DNA of 64,000 nucleotides. It comes from Cladophialophora immunda (Eukaryota; Ascomycota; Eurotiomycetes; Chaetothyriales; Herpotrichiellaceae). Below the pieces are notes generated by a model. The model ran no database searches and was not told the DNA's origin. It saw nothing but the letters and a program-made list of their open reading frames with translations. The stretch covers positions 5,106,485 to 5,170,484 of the forward strand of contig NW_015622542.1 of NCBI RefSeq assembly GCF_000835495.1, given 5' to 3'. Position numbers and translations under genes: made by a program. Every line of letters starts with the position of its first letter. Positions within the stretch are counted from its first letter, which is position 1. Positions 46,552 to 59,500 of the stretch are shown here, one piece after another.

Positions 46552-49384
46552 ATGTTCACCTGCGATGCCTGTCTTCGTCGGGCACTTATCTCGCTGGGGT
46601 GCGGCGCCGGTCCGTCACACTTCCCATCTCCCTTGTCTAGACACTCGTTCGAGCACGCGATCAATTCCACGGCTGCCTTCTCTCGCGATCATGCAACTCT
46701 ACAATCCCTCAGAAAGGGCCATCACCGCAACGAGCTTTTCAGAGCCCTAAAAGAGGAACGCAAAACCCCCCCCGTGAAAGCCAAGCCGTCGAACGCTCGC
46801 GCAAAACTCCTGGCGAAAGATGCTCAGGCAAGGGAACGCAACTGGTTGCAGCGCCTTGAACCCTCCGACCGAGAAGCATATCTGAAGAAGGCGATGGAGA
46901 AGGAAGCCAGATACTTGGTGGACCCTCTGAAACTGGCTCAGGGCGTCGTCGAAAAACTCCGGGACCACAATCTGCAGGCCGCCTTGGAGCTGGTCCGTGC
47001 AAGTGAAAGGGCTCATAACGGCAAGGGAGTGGACAATGTCGTCAGTTGGAATCATATCATAGATTGGCTGATGGGCCAGGAGTCTCCTGGCGAGGCGTGG
47101 AAGGTCTACAACGAGGTATATTCAACTCCACTCCATAATGCTGCGCCTGACTGACTCGATTCGTTTCCCGCAGATGAAAAAACGAGGCCATAAACCCGAC
47201 TCCCACACTTACACCATTATGCTGAGAGGCTATCGCGATAATGTCAAAAACCCGAACGCCGTTCAGCAAGCGTTGAGCGTTTACGACTCCATCTCCGCCG
47301 CCAACTCGGCAGTCACTCCGACTACCATTCATACAAATGCTGTCATCAGTGTTTGCGCGCGCGCGCATGATATTGATGCCATATGGAGAATTGCTGGGAG
47401 ACTTCCTGAACGTGGACCTGGCGCCCCAGACCACGTTACGTTCACCACCATACTGCAGGCCCTGAATAGCGAAGCGCAAAAGAGGGCAATAGATCGAGGA
47501 GGCAGAGAAGGACCTGGTTTTGATCCGCAGCCAATATTTGACCAAGTGATTGACGACGCGCGCAAGTTGTGGCTTGACATTACCGCGCGATGGAGAAGAG
47601 GAGACCTTCACCTAGATGAGCCCCTTGTCTGTGCCATGGGAAGATTGTTGATGCTCTCGAGCAATCGAAATACTCATCTGGATGTTCTCAACCTGGTCCA
47701 ACAAGCCATGAACATAAGCAGATTGCCTGAGGCTTCAAGTGCCGATCCGGTAGATAGGATAGAGGAGGCGGCAGAGGAACAGGAATTGGAAATCGCAGCT
47801 AAGCACGAGCCTCCAACCTTCCTCGACATTTCAGCAACGAGAGCAACCCGCTCGAGTCCGCCCTCAAGACAGCCCAGCATGGCGATCTCATCTGTGTATG
47901 CCACGCCTGGTACCAATACTCTCTCAATGCTCATGGAGACAACCACCGCGCTTCGGAAGCTGAAGCTGGGCAAATACTATTGGGAATTGCTCACATCCGC
48001 AGATGGCTCTTACAAGATCGTTCCCGATCATCAGAACATTATGGCTTTCCTCCGTCTGCTTCGGGTTTCTCGCGCAAGTAGAGCGGCCTTGGACGTTCTT
48101 CGAGCTCCACGACCCAATGACGTACGAGACAAACTCATGGTTCGGGGCACATTTGTCATAGCCATGAGCACCTGCCTCCGAGACAAGAAGAATCCAAACG
48201 TCTTCGAGACGGCCAGCCGGATTATGGATTTGATGCAAGAGAGCACACAAGATATGAGAGTTGACCCTGATGGTTCTGAAACAGAGCCTCAAGGCCAGAA
48301 GCTCAGGTTCTCTCCCAAAGTCCTCCGGATGTATTTGGAAGTTGCGATGGCGACCACCAAAGGAATTGGTGCCGGCCCGCTCGAGAAGACCAGCAATGGA
48401 GACTTGGATTTCGAGCGGGATCCTAGCAAAAACCATACTTTGAGAGCATTGCGACGACTCGGTCCCGATGTGATCAACGTCAGGCAGCTAATCAAATCTC
48501 ACTTGGTTGAGCTTGAACAACAAGCTGCCATGAGAGGACGTACAATCAGAGTCCAAAAATTGCTTGAGAAGCGCCAGATTACGCCGTACAGCGTCACTGA
48601 AAACATCGGCGAACTGGTCGAGTTGCTGCGGACCATGATCAGTGCGATTGACAAGATCATTCTGGTCAATGAGCGATTGGAGGATGATGGAATGGGGCCT
48701 TTGGATAAAAGCATTTTGACCGAGTGCTGGTTGCAGAAACGCAAGTTGTCGGCCTTTGTATCCAGGGTTGCGAATGTGGTTGCGGACCCCAAAGGACCTG
48801 GAGAGCTGAAGGCGCGGCGTGTAGACGAAAGAGGTCGTCCCTTGACTGGCAGAGGCAAGCACAAGGAAGACGCAGATGCCGGAGCCAAAGACGCCGAGGA
48901 GGCAGGCGACGAGATGGCGGACGAGGGTTTTGATGCCGGCATGGCCCCTGCCAGTCCGCGCGCAAAACTCTTGGACGACATCAAGACCGCGCAGGCCAAG
49001 CAAGCCAAGTCCAAGGAAGAACGAGGCCTCTCACGCCGGCAGAAACTGGAACTGATCAAAGAAGAACAAATCCGTGCGCAGTTCCCCAGCAGCGTGTTGA
49101 GAGAGCGGCAGAGCGGGCACGTTCGAACCCAGAGGAGGGAGACCACCGGGCCGGTATCGACCCAGGGAAGCCGGGCGGGAGCTTCTCGAAAGGCGCCCGT
49201 TTGGAAAACGAGGCAGATGGAGATCAAGGAGATGCGAAGAGAGAAAAGAGAGGCCAAGGCCAAGGAAGCCCAGGAGCGGAGAAACGAGAGGGAGACGTAC
49301 AGGGGATGGGGAGGCGGGTTCGAGGACATGTTGAAAGTACAGGACAAGCCTGAAAGGGCCGGCATTGTGGAATTGGGGCCCTGA
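46552..49384 (+). CDS. Mitochondrial pentatricopeptide-repeat-like protein, 924 aa
   Basis: Two exons: 46552-47115 and 47174-49384, with a 58-nt intron (GTATAT...CCGCAG). The start MFTCDACLRRALISL is a Cys/Arg-rich presequence of a type common in fungal mitochondrial proteins. The open frame runs a little upstream but lacks another ATG. PPR-like helical pairs are visible: VVSWNHIIDWLMGQESPGEAWKVYNE; MKKRGHKPDSHTYTIMLRGY, the clearest unit; TTIHTNAVISVCARA; and PDHVTFTTILQAL. The C-terminal third is Lys/Glu/Arg-rich and probably coiled coil or disordered. PPR proteins bind organellar RNA for processing, stability or translation, or are mitoribosome parts. The RNA target and yeast orthologue are not recognised. 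Confidence 0.85.
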
Positions 49385-49812
49385 TTGTGTTTGGCGTCCC
49401 GACTATTTGCACCCCTACGGTTAATGTACGATACAAGGCTTGAGATAGCCTGGGAGGTGGCATGGTTTCAAAGGCGTCGACTAGGACCAGAAAGCAAGGA
49501 AGGAGATGGGCGTGATACCAAAGAATCTCTCCCTCTCTTCATCTATGAATACAGGAATTATACTTGTCTACCCAGAAGGAATGGAGTCTCTAAACGGCGC
49601 AGGAAACCTTTGCCTTGTCCTCTTTCCTCTTTTCTCTTTTCTCGCCGTGCTGGCCGAACGTTCGGGTCGGGTCGGGTCCTTTTGATACCGCGTGGAACTG
49701 ACTCTACGAGGGCCTCGTGGCAGGATGTCGTTGTGGATGGGACATTTACAAGCTGTTCCTGGCCGCTGAGTGTGCCCTGCCAGACGAAAAGGGCTCCGTC
49801 AGAATGTCGCCG
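49385..49812. other. Convergent spacer
   Basis: Between the ends of the PPR gene and the minus-strand gene. T/C-rich stretch at 49615-49650. No gene seen. Confidence 0.5.
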
Positions 49813-51675
49813 TTAACGGCCATCTGCATGTGTCGCGGCGGGATTCGACGTGCGATCTGAAAGCCACCTCTCCTCCACCTCCCCGGCCCAGATGTCGAGC
49901 TTCGCGTTGTTCACAAAGGCGAGGTCGCCGGGGGTGGCCATGTCGGCGGTCAGCCACGACGACATGGCGCTCAGCACGTCCGTCCTGGTCTTGGAACTGG
50001 CCATCATGGCCATCTCGACGAACTCGAAGACCTCGTCGACGTGGAAGACCGTGTCCGCGGGCCCGGTCCGCCTTTCGGCGTCGGCGTCGGCGTCGGCGGC
50101 ATTGTGCGCTATCATCAGGATCAGGACCAGGGAAGGGAGCTTGGCTCCGCCGGCACGAAGGGCGAGATTGGACGGCGCGCTCATCTCCACGGCGGTGGTC
50201 AGTCCCTGCAGGTACGCGTTGGTGGTTCGGTCGCTGTCTCGAAATGCCCAGAGCGCCGTGTTGATCGCGAATAGAGCGCCCAGGTAGAACCTGCACTGTG
50301 CGTCGTCCAGTTCGCCTGCAGGCAGCTCGACATAGTCGAACAAGGCAGTCTCGGACGCGAAGGCACGAGCACGCCCGCTGCTGTTTGAATCCTCCTCATC
50401 CACGCCAGAATCAGGGTCGGGTTTCATGGGGTCGTTGTTGACTTGACGTAAAGCTTTTGACGCGTGCGCCCTGAGATTGAAGTTCCAAAGCTGGACGTCT
50501 CGTACCCATTGCGATACCCCTTTCAGCTTCTTTTGGAGACCAGAGTGCGTCTTCCAGAGCCCGTCCACGCCGTTCTCCACAAAGACGTTGACAACCATCA
50601 ATCCCAACGGATATGTGATGCCTCGGACCGACCGTGTCCCACCTCTCAGTTCCAGAAGTTTTCTTGCTGCCCTGACGTGATATTGGGCGCTCTTGGTGTT
50701 GCCCATTCGATGCTCACAGCCTCCCGCGATGGCGACTGCCAGAACGTAGTCGTCCATTAGCGAGCTCCCCTGTTCGGAAAGCCGAGCATTCATCAGCCTA
50801 TACACCAACGACCTTCGCGCGAGGATCGAGAGTTGTCTGTCTTTCTTCGTGGGCTGAAAGCTCACAATCTGTGATTCAATAACGAGCAGCAGCCACAGGA
50901 CCACAATTTCGTTCGTGGCCACAACCCCAACAGTACTATGTCGAGCAGTGCTCGCCACGACGCCGGTCGTCGACCCATATATCTGGTCCGGGACCGTGGT
51001 CAAGTCTGCATTTCGGATCAGTACAAGGTCCTATTAGGGAGTGGTCCCTGGGACTGCTTTTCTAAGGACAAAAAGAATTCACGACATACACAGATGCAGC
51101 AAATGCTGATCTGGGACAGAGAGCTCGAGAGCTGCACGCGCAAAGGGATCTAGAGAGCTTTTGCGGATGTCCTTGGGCAGTTTGACTGGGACCGAAGCCG
51201 CTCTAGTCCTCCTCTTTGCGTCCTCAATGTCCTCATTTTCGTCTTCATCCTTCTCAGCGCGGTGAGACGACAACGGGTGCTGGTTTCTGCCTGTGCTGAC
51301 GTTCAACCTGAATTTCAGAATAGATAATGCGGAGGTAGAGGCACGTCTGTCGGTATTTTCGAGCTCGAGCTCGATCTTTCCTGACGACGATGATTCAGGA
51401 CTGGATTCGCTGCCTTGGGTATGGGAGGAATCTGGTGAAGTTGAGACGGACGCGCCGCCACGAGCCTCAGATCCACCTCTCAACGGCCTGGGAGTGCGGA
51501 CCCTGCGGGCAGGCGGTTTAGAGTCTTTAAACGAGTGCGAAACCCGAGCAGCATGAGATCGAGCCTCAGACTTTGCGGCGTCCAGAGCCTTCCGATTCGC
51601 CGAGGTATTGCCTCCCAAGGCCGAGATGGTGGCATTGGGGGAGAGGAAGTGTATCTGATATCGATGGCCACTCAT
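49813..51675 (-). CDS. Fungal transcription-factor-like (DUF3468-type) protein, 592 aa
   Basis: Two exons on the minus strand: 51675-51090 and 51005-49813, with an 84-nt intron (GTATGT...GCAG) that restores LLHLYLTTVPDQIYG. The N-terminus (YQIHFLSPNATISALGGNT...RSHAARVSHSF) plus a Ser-rich, acidic and basic disordered linker, then SSLDPFARAALELSVPDQHLLHLYL, is the plan of fungal proteins often labelled 'tachykinin family' or fungal transcription factor domain. These have the C-terminal regulatory helical domain of Zn2Cys6 factors but no zinc cluster. None is present here. The C-terminal 400 residues are helical, with an acidic insert DPDSGVDEEDS. No DNA-binding motif is seen, so a direct transcription role is uncertain. 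Confidence 0.75.
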
Positions 51676-52321
51676 GGTCGTGGGTGCTGTTCATGTTCAT
51701 TTTTGGCCATCGGCTTAACTCGCTGGGTGGTTCGAGATCATCGCCAGGCGTCCGAGGATGCAGATAGAGGGTTCCTCAATCATCAGACTCGAGGCAGATA
51801 ATCACAGGGAGCATTGCCTTTACCTCCGAATGGGCTGTGAGATATCTCCGCTCACGCCCTTGCCAATTTTGCCCGCAACCAGCCGGAGCTTATCGATCAG
51901 TGGTAACCAGGCAGATGGAGGATTGAGGCTGCCATGGCGCGTCCAATGACGGCCGAGGCATCAGGTGATGGATCAGACGAATGCATCTTGACTTCGGATC
52001 TGGCGAACGGGCAGCTCTTGTTGCAGTCTGTTCCAAGGAGGATGGAGCATTGCACTGACGGAGGTGCCCGGCCGGCTGCTGGGGGCCCTTAAGCGCCCAT
52101 GGCCGCACCTTGTAAGGGTCAAGCGCAGTGCCCAGGGCTGCGCTAGGCCCTGGGTCCCCCTTGGAGAAAGATTTCCGAAAGAGATCTCAGGTAATGGTCC
52201 TGCAGTGACAAACTGCATGTGGAAAACAGAAAACGAAAAATTATGTCAACACATCAACCACTACATTCCTCACCATTTACTCAGTTCGACATCTCGACCC
52301 GAGCCTCTCTGAACGCTCGCC
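51676..52321. other. Divergent promoter spacer
   Basis: Lies between the starts of the minus-strand gene and NDUFAF7. No gene seen; presumed to contain both promoters. Confidence 0.5.
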
Positions 52322-54100
52322 ATGCGACATGGAGGCTCCCGTCAACTCCGATTCGACCGATTGAGCTCTCAATCATCTCTGGGTCTCCTCCGCCAATACT
52401 CTTCTAGCCTGCGGCCAAAATGCGCATGTCTCGGTAACACCTACTACAAAGCTGCTTCGACCGCTCGGTTCTTTAGCCATGCTTCGACAGAGGCTGACCA
52501 GAGCCCTCCCTCGGGACCTGTACGGAAGTGGTCAACTCCCCTCGCGAAGACCATCGCGCAGGCGATCGAGGTAAAGGCTTCCTGCCTCCTCCAACGTCAG
52601 ACATCTTTGTAGCAGCTAACCAACGCCTGTATAAACTAGGTGACAGGACCCATCTCGATCGCCTCTTATATGCGGCAATGCTTGACAAATCCTGACGGAG
52701 GGTACTACACTACTAGTCGCCCATCAGCGGAAGATGCGGACCCGTTCGGCGCAGCGGGCGACTTCATCACCTCTCCCGAGATATCTCAAGTCTTTGGTGA
52801 ACTTGTCGGAATATGGTTCATGACCGAATGGATGGCTCAAGGGCGCCCGTCCCAAGGTGTTCAGTTCATTGAGATGGGGCCTGGCCGAGGGACACTTATG
52901 AGCGACATCCTCCGAACTATCGGACAGTTCAAGACATTCGCGAGGGCTATATCGGCAGTATGGCTAGTCGAAGCAGGAGAGGGCTTGCGGAGAAAACAAA
53001 AAGACCTGCTCTGCGGGAGAGATGCTGACATGAAGGAGGTTGCCGATGAGACTGGGAAGAATGTCTGGTGGGAAGCCACAAGCGCTCAGGGAATACCCAT
53101 CAGATGGGTCGAGGACATCGTACTGCTGCCGGCTCGAAACTATGGTGGAGGTGCTGAGATGCCCTTCATCATCGCGCACGAGTTCTTCGATGCTCTCCCT
53201 ATCCATGCCTTTGAGTCTGTTGCTCCCAAGCCCGAAGAGGCACGGCAGGAAGATGCTAGGCCCCAGCTTCTGACCGAAAGTGGTCAGCCGGTCACGAAAT
53301 CAATCGCGACCAGCAGACTCCCTCAATGGCGAGAACTACTCGTAGCGCCTACGACGCCGAAACTGACCGCCCTTCTCGCCCCCGAAACCGATAAATCATT
53401 GAGTCGTAAAGAGCCTGAGCCGGACTTCCAACTCACCCTAGCCAAGGCGAGCACTCCTTCTTCCCTTGTCATCCCCGAACGACCTCGCTATCGATCCCTC
53501 AAGGCTCAAGTGTCCTCGCGCGTCGAGGTGTCTCCGGAGAGTGCTCGATATATCCAAGACTTTGCCCGCCGAATTGGCGGAAGCGCGGTTCCTTCTGCCA
53601 TCTCCAAGGGCACGCACAAGCAGACCCAGGCAGAAGCACCTCCTCGAACACCCGCGGGAGCAGCACTAGTAATCGATTATGGGCCTCTGGACACGGTCCC
53701 AGTCAACTCTCTGCGAGGGATCCGCAAACACAAGATCATTTCCCCTTTCGTGTATGCCGGCGACGCGGATATCAGTGCGGACGTGGACTTTGGAGCTCTT
53801 GCAGACGCGGCTCTGGAAGCTAGTCCGGGCGTGGAGGTCCATGGGCCGGTCGAGCAGGGGGCGTGGTTGATGCAGTTAGGGATCAAGGAGAGGGCAGAGA
53901 GGCTTTTGAGGGAGCTGGACAAGAACGCTGGTACAGACGAGGAAGCGGAGAAGAGGAGGCGAGAAACTGAGATGGGGTGGAGGAGGCTGGTCGAAGGCGG
54001 ACCCAAGGGCATGGGCAAGGCGTACAAAGTCATGACGATCCTGCCGGAGAATGGCGGGAGAAGAAGACCCGTCGGCTTTGGAGGCGTGGTAGCTGGGTGA
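52322..54100 (+). CDS. NDUFAF7: NDUFAF7 / MidA-family protein arginine methyltransferase, 569 aa
   Basis: Mitochondrial S-adenosylmethionine-dependent enzyme that symmetrically dimethylates an arginine of the NDUFS2 (49-kDa) subunit early in complex I assembly. Two exons: 52322-52570 and 52640-54100, with a 69-nt intron (GTAAAG...CTAG) and phase 0 junction. The N-terminus (MRHGGSRQLRFDRLSSQSS...) is basic and Ser-rich, as expected of a mitochondrial presequence. Family motifs: ISIASYMRQCLTNPDGGYY, GAAGDFITSPEISQVFGELVG, the SAM-binding EMGPGRGTLMSD (about 157-168), and FIIAHEFFDALPIHAF. Compared with the roughly 440-residue human protein there is a long, probably disordered insert after HAFESVAPKPEE and a charged C-terminus. 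Present where complex I is present, which fits a filamentous ascomycete. Confidence 0.93.
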
Positions 54101-54238
54101 ATAGGGATATAGCCCTCTTTGCAACACATCTCTCTCCTCTTATACGAGCAGGGGGAAAAGGTTGTATTCTATATAATCTGTACCATCACATTGTGCCACC
54201 ACCACCAGAAGGCAGAACCGGGTCTTGCGACCACTCCC

Positions 54239-56197
54239 TCACTCAGCGGCCGTCTGTGATTGTTCCTGATCAGGGTGTGCATCAAAGTCCCAAAAGCGGA
54301 CTTCCATCTCGGTGGACCGGACGAAGATGGCGATCAGCTCCTCTATCCGCGAGGGCGACTGCTTGACGATGTTCGCCTCGATGAGTTCTGCCGCGCAGTC
54401 GAAGCCGGCAGGGTTAGCATACGAGTCTGGCCAGAAGGGTGGACTGCCGAGGAAGAGAACGAGTTTGTCTGGAACACACAGCGGGGAACAGAAAGGAAGA
54501 GCAACAAAGAGAGGAAAAGGGATGCCAGTGAAAAAGAAGAAAAAGGAACTTCTCACCTCTACCAACCCTCACGGCCTCCTGGTAGTCCTCGGCGACATAG
54601 TTCTCGACCCACCTCCAGTAGCGATTGCCCTTGTCGCCGGTGACGCTCTCGCGCTCGCGGTACAGGCGGGCGGCGGTGACGCCGTAGCCGATCAGGCAGG
54701 GGGCCAGGGACATCTGCAGGGCGAGCCAGTCCTGGCTGGCGCCGACGTCGAGGCAGTAGCGGCTGTAGGCGACGCAGGCGGGCGACTCCTTGGTGACGGC
54801 GGGATCCTCGAGGCGGGCGCGCGAGATGCCGAACTCGGCGCAGTACGACAGGTGCAGCTCCATCTCGCGCCGGATGTGCAGGATGATGTTGGCGCTGGCC
54901 GTGATGGCCGCCATGGTCTGCGACTTGTACGCCGCCAGCGCGTGCGTGCGCGCAAAGTGCGTCAGGTACAGGTAGTCCTGCACCAGGTAGTTCTTGAACA
55001 GCCCCTCCGGCAGCGTGCCCCGCGCCATGGCCGTGGCGAACGGGTGGTGCGTGAACGCCTCCCAGCTGCGCGCCACCAGCGGGTGCGTCAGCAGGTACGT
55101 GTCGATGAAGTGGCCCGGCGAGAAGGGCAGGATCTGCAGGTTGTGGAAGTGGTTGATGGGGCCCGACCCGTTGCCGATCAGCGAGTCGGCCATTTTGATC
55201 CCCGTCGTGACATAGTGCACGGCGAGACGCGTCGCTGTGGCCAGGGACGGGGCTTGTGATCGGGACTTTTGGAGCGCCATGTTGGAGGCGATGGCGCTGG
55301 CCAGCGAGCAGCCGGTGCCGTGGGTGTTTTTGGACGTCAGGTATTGCGACTCGACGATGGTATAGTCGTTGCCGTCGTACAGAACGTCGACGGTCAGGGC
55401 CTTGTCTTCGTCGCGGGTGGCTTTGACGTAGTTCTTGGTCAAGGGCATGTGGCCTCCTTTGACGAGCACGGCTTGCGGACCGAGTTGATGGACCAGCTTG
55501 GCTAGCGTCTTCAGGTCATCCAGGCCCGAGGGGGACTTGTAGTGTATGTCGGCGTCGCGCAACAGCAACGCAGCTTCGGGGATGTTGGGCGTGACAAGCG
55601 TCGACATCGGCAGCAGTCTTTCGCGCAGGTTCTTGACAGCATCACCCGGAAGCAGTTGCGCACCGCTCGTAGCGACCATGACCTGTGCGCGAACCATGAG
55701 TTTCCAGAAGACTTGGTCGGTGGAAGTCGGAGCACATCATATTCATACAGGATCAACAATAATGGTAGAAACCTCGTAGCGTTGAAGGGCCTCGGTCACG
55801 ACCTTCACGGTTTCCGCCGAGGCGAGCATGCCTTGTCCCATCAAGTCTCAGCGACTCGTCCTGCATATCTCGGCGGCGCAGCGCGTTTGGGGACAGGCCC
55901 TTACCGATCTTGACAGCATCACATCCAATGTCGCTCAAACAAGCATCGATCTGCTTGCCAACGAAGGCCGGCGGCGTGATGTGGATGTCCACGACACCTA
56001 ACGTATTCTGAGCAGTCAAGGCTGTGGTGGCGGTCATTCCATAGCAGCCATGAGCCGCAAGGACCTTCTGGTCTGCTTCTAGCCCTCTGTGATGAGAGTC
56101 TTGGTGTCAGAGCATAGTGCAGGGATGGACGCAGAAAAACTCACGCTCCACCTGAGCTGTCAGAGCCTGCAATGATCAGAACTCGGGGAGTGGTCAT
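54239..56197 (-). CDS. thi20: THI20-type hydroxymethylpyrimidine (phosphate) kinase / TenA fusion, 530 aa
   Basis: Phosphorylates HMP and HMP-P for thiamine synthesis, fused to a TenA/thiaminase II salvage domain as in yeast Thi20. Five exons on the minus strand: 56197-56145, 56086-55905, 55831-55749, 55682-54557 and 54387-54239. Splicing restores IAGSDSSGGAGLEADQK, VKIGMLAS and IIVDPVMVATSGA. Kinase domain (1-270): TPNIPEAALLL and the anion-hole motif HGTGCSLASAIA. TenA domain (about 300-530): FIDTYLLTHPLV, LVQDYLYLTHFARTHALAAYK, the LAPC motif expected to carry the catalytic Cys, and the last exon SPSRIEELIAIFVRSTEMEVRFWDF. The gene ends 138 bp from the convergent NDUFAF7 stop. I looked for a TPP riboswitch in the 5' region and introns and saw none. 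Confidence 0.93.
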
Positions 56198-56588
56198 CTT
56201 GCACAAGAGGCCACTGTCATCGGTTCAGAGTGAGAGTGATTATGTAGGAGACGAGAGTCTGGCGCGCCAAATACGATCCGACAGATGAATCCGGTCTGGT
56301 ACATAGGCAGATGAAGTTGTGAGTCGACTATCATTGAGATTGTCGTTTGTCTGGAGCCAATCAGAGAACAAGAGACGCAGGGCAGCGTCTCCACCACGGC
56401 TGAGGTCATCGTCGCACCCATTGTGGTATCGTAATACTCCTGCGCTGGGCTACAGAGTCACTGCTATATAGGTATTACCTCTTGTGCTTGTGCTTACTCG
56501 AACTTTGCGCTCCATGTAGGCAATTATGAGGGATTGTCGTATCTCATCTATGCAGCGAATGAACGTACTACAAACCCATATCCAAACA
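56198..56588. other. Tandem spacer between POL1 and thi20
   Basis: Contains the POL1 3' end and the thi20 promoter. No gene and no convincing riboswitch core. Confidence 0.5.
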
Positions 56589-59500
56589 TCACTTCAGGGC
56601 GAAGCCGAACAGCGTATCCATCTCTACCCATTGTCGCCCACATTTCTTCAGATATCCATCCACGACAGCCCTGATGCCCTCGAATGCTTCCTTGTTCGTC
56701 TCCGCAAGCACCATGATCCGATCCTTCTTGTCGGCGTATTCCTTGTCCGACCGCGCCTTGTTTTTGGCCTTCTCAACGTCAAACAAGGCCGCAAAGTATA
56801 ACATCTGGTTGTACAGCTTCTTCTCCGAATACTCATATGACATCCGTCCAAGACAGCCTTCGGCGCGCCCGTTCGGGCCCAGACATCGATGGCCATAGAC
56901 TGACATCTGCCGGGTTCGGTTGCCGCAGGATGGATCGTCACAGACCAGCCAGCCCTCATAGTAGGCACATGTCTGCGCTCGGATTTGCGACTCGAGTTGC
57001 ATAACGATCCTCAATCGTGAAATGAGCTTCTTGCAATCGGCATTGCCGCACAAGATACCCTCCGGTGTGCATGAATCCGTGGAATCACAAATTCCTTCAA
57101 AAATGGTCGTCTGCTTGCACTCTCCACACTTCAGACTGAGCCTCGCAGCATCTTGGAAGCGGACGCTGTCAGGGATTTGCGATTCAAGAGGGAAAATCTC
57201 TGTATTTCGTTGACTCGCCCCGTTCGAAGTGTTGATCTGATATTTGCGAACGTCCAAACCTAAGCACTCGGCTAGTCTGACCGAGTCAGTCCCGGGAATG
57301 GGTGCACAGAGCCTTTCAATAGGCGGGAAGATCTGTTTGTGGAGATAGTATTCGACGTCGGGAACCAGTCCAGAATCTGGCTTCTGAACGTCCTGGGGCG
57401 TGTAAGATCGCTTCGGCGCTGGTAGACCCTTTGTTTGCTCGTCCCCCATTGTTACAATGTAAGACATAACATCGTTCACCCGAACGGTTTTGCCTCGACT
57501 AATCTCACGGAGCGCAACTTGCACCTGAGGCATCGAATCTGCATTGGGGTATTCTGTTGGATTCTTGCCAAGTTTCTAAAGGAATCAGCATCGACTCTCA
57601 GACAGTTCAGCGAAAACTTACCGTGTATATGACATATTTCTGAACTGGAATGGCGTTGTCCCTCATGTTGCTCGACAGCTCCCGGAGATATTCGTGGATT
57701 TTCTCGAGGACAACCTCTGGATCTTCACCAGAAAGGATTTCGTTCAAAAGCTTCTGGGACGCCTCCTTGGATAAGGCGCAGTACTCTCTTCTCTTCATAT
57801 CAAGACCTTTGACTTCAAGCTTCTCAACATACTTGCCATCTATCTCGGCCATGTTTATGGCAGCATATTTCTTTTTGGCATGCAGCAGCAAGCGTCGGAA
57901 AATGTTGTCGATGTCAATCTCCAATAGTTTGTACCTCTCGTTGACCGAGCGTTTGAACTCCAACCCAACACCCAGGGCTTGCGCAATGTTGTCTGCATTC
58001 GTGTTAATCATAACGGAATCGGTGTCGCCATAAATGACCTGGAGTTGGTTGCTTTCTGCGAGCTCCTTCGTGCTTCTCAGAATCTCCCGACCTTTGAAAG
58101 TGGTGAGCATGGCTAACGGCCGTGCATAGAAGCGGGATTGGGTATAGCCGAGACACCCGTACATGGAGTTGGCTGTAAGTTTCAAAGCCATTTGTTTGGT
58201 ATCCCAGAGTGCCTGTTGCTCTGCAGAGGCTCTTTTGTCCTTCATCAGCTTCTTGACTTCGCGACGACGCGTGACAAGGTTGGCGATCAGCTTTGGTAAG
58301 ATTCCTTGTGGCTGATCGACTGGGACCTCTGGCACCTTCTCCTCGTTCTCATTTTCGGCGGTAGCCGATCGGTCGACAGTTGTGAAGCAGATGTTGTACT
58401 CCTGAATGATGCTGGGGTACAAACTGTTGAAGTCCATCACAAGGATGAACTTGTCGTACAGACCCTTCTCTGGCTCAAAGACCAGACCACCTTTGTACTT
58501 GTCCTTCTTTTTGGCGTCGGCCCCGTCATCTTCATCCTCATTTTCCTGTGCCTGTTTCGCACGACCTTTGCCGTACTCTTTGTCGGGACAGATGTACTTA
58601 TTGCGGTAGAACTCGTGCAGCAGAATGTACTCGTTCCGTTCGGCTCGTGTGCCGCTCAGGGTACGTGCCCACGAGTTCCCAGCAAGTTCGGTGAGTACTT
58701 TAGTCAACGGCAGCATTTGCAGTTTTAGAGCAAGAGCCGCAATAAAAAAGGTGTCAGCGTGGCAGTGGGTGACATAGTTGAGCAAACCATCGCGAGTGGT
58801 TGCCCACGTCTTCAAGGCTGCCTCGTTGTCCAGCTCACGACGACGATTGTCTGGTCCGAGATAGAGGTCACACATCTCTGTCAAGCTCCACTGTTGACAT
58901 TTGGTCATCAGTGACTTGCCCATGTCGTTTGCCAGATCGCACATGAGTCGCCCCGCCAGGAGCTGTCTCTCAGCGAAGAATGTGGCACCTCTCCCAAAGG
59001 ATTTTGGCCATTCTCCTCGTTTCAATCTACCGATCCGATGCCACCCTGGGGTTTTCTTCTCTTTCAAGCGACTGAGAAGAATGCTGTAGTCGACTTCTTG
59101 AAGTTGGTGGCCAATTAAAACGTCTGGGTCAACCCTTTCGAAAAGTGCAAGAAACTTGCTGAGGAGAAACTGTTCCGTCTTCTCAAGCATAAACGTGTCG
59201 TTCCGCTTTTTGGTTTCAGCTTCAAAGCCGACTGGGTAAGCAGATCCCGACGGTCGCATCACGGTGAATGTCCGAGAGGGCATTTCTTCGGGAGGAGTAG
59301 TGTCAGTCAGGGAGACATTCTCGTAGACCCGAGCACTCGCGACCAAGATTTCCTGCTTGTTTTCCTTGACATTGAGTTGAGTCCGGAACGCCAGAGACAT
59401 CAATGTAAGACGTGGAGCTTCGAGGTTCTCCGAGTTGCTCAGGACGGTAATGTTGGCCGGTTTGGTGACAGCACATTCCAGCTTGCACCAAGACGCATTA

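Noticed and set aside
56198..56320. Possible TPP riboswitch upstream of thi20 (minus strand contains TGAACC near 56224).
   Set aside because: The partner CTGAGA core and the rest of the conserved helix sequence are missing; a six-base match is not enough.
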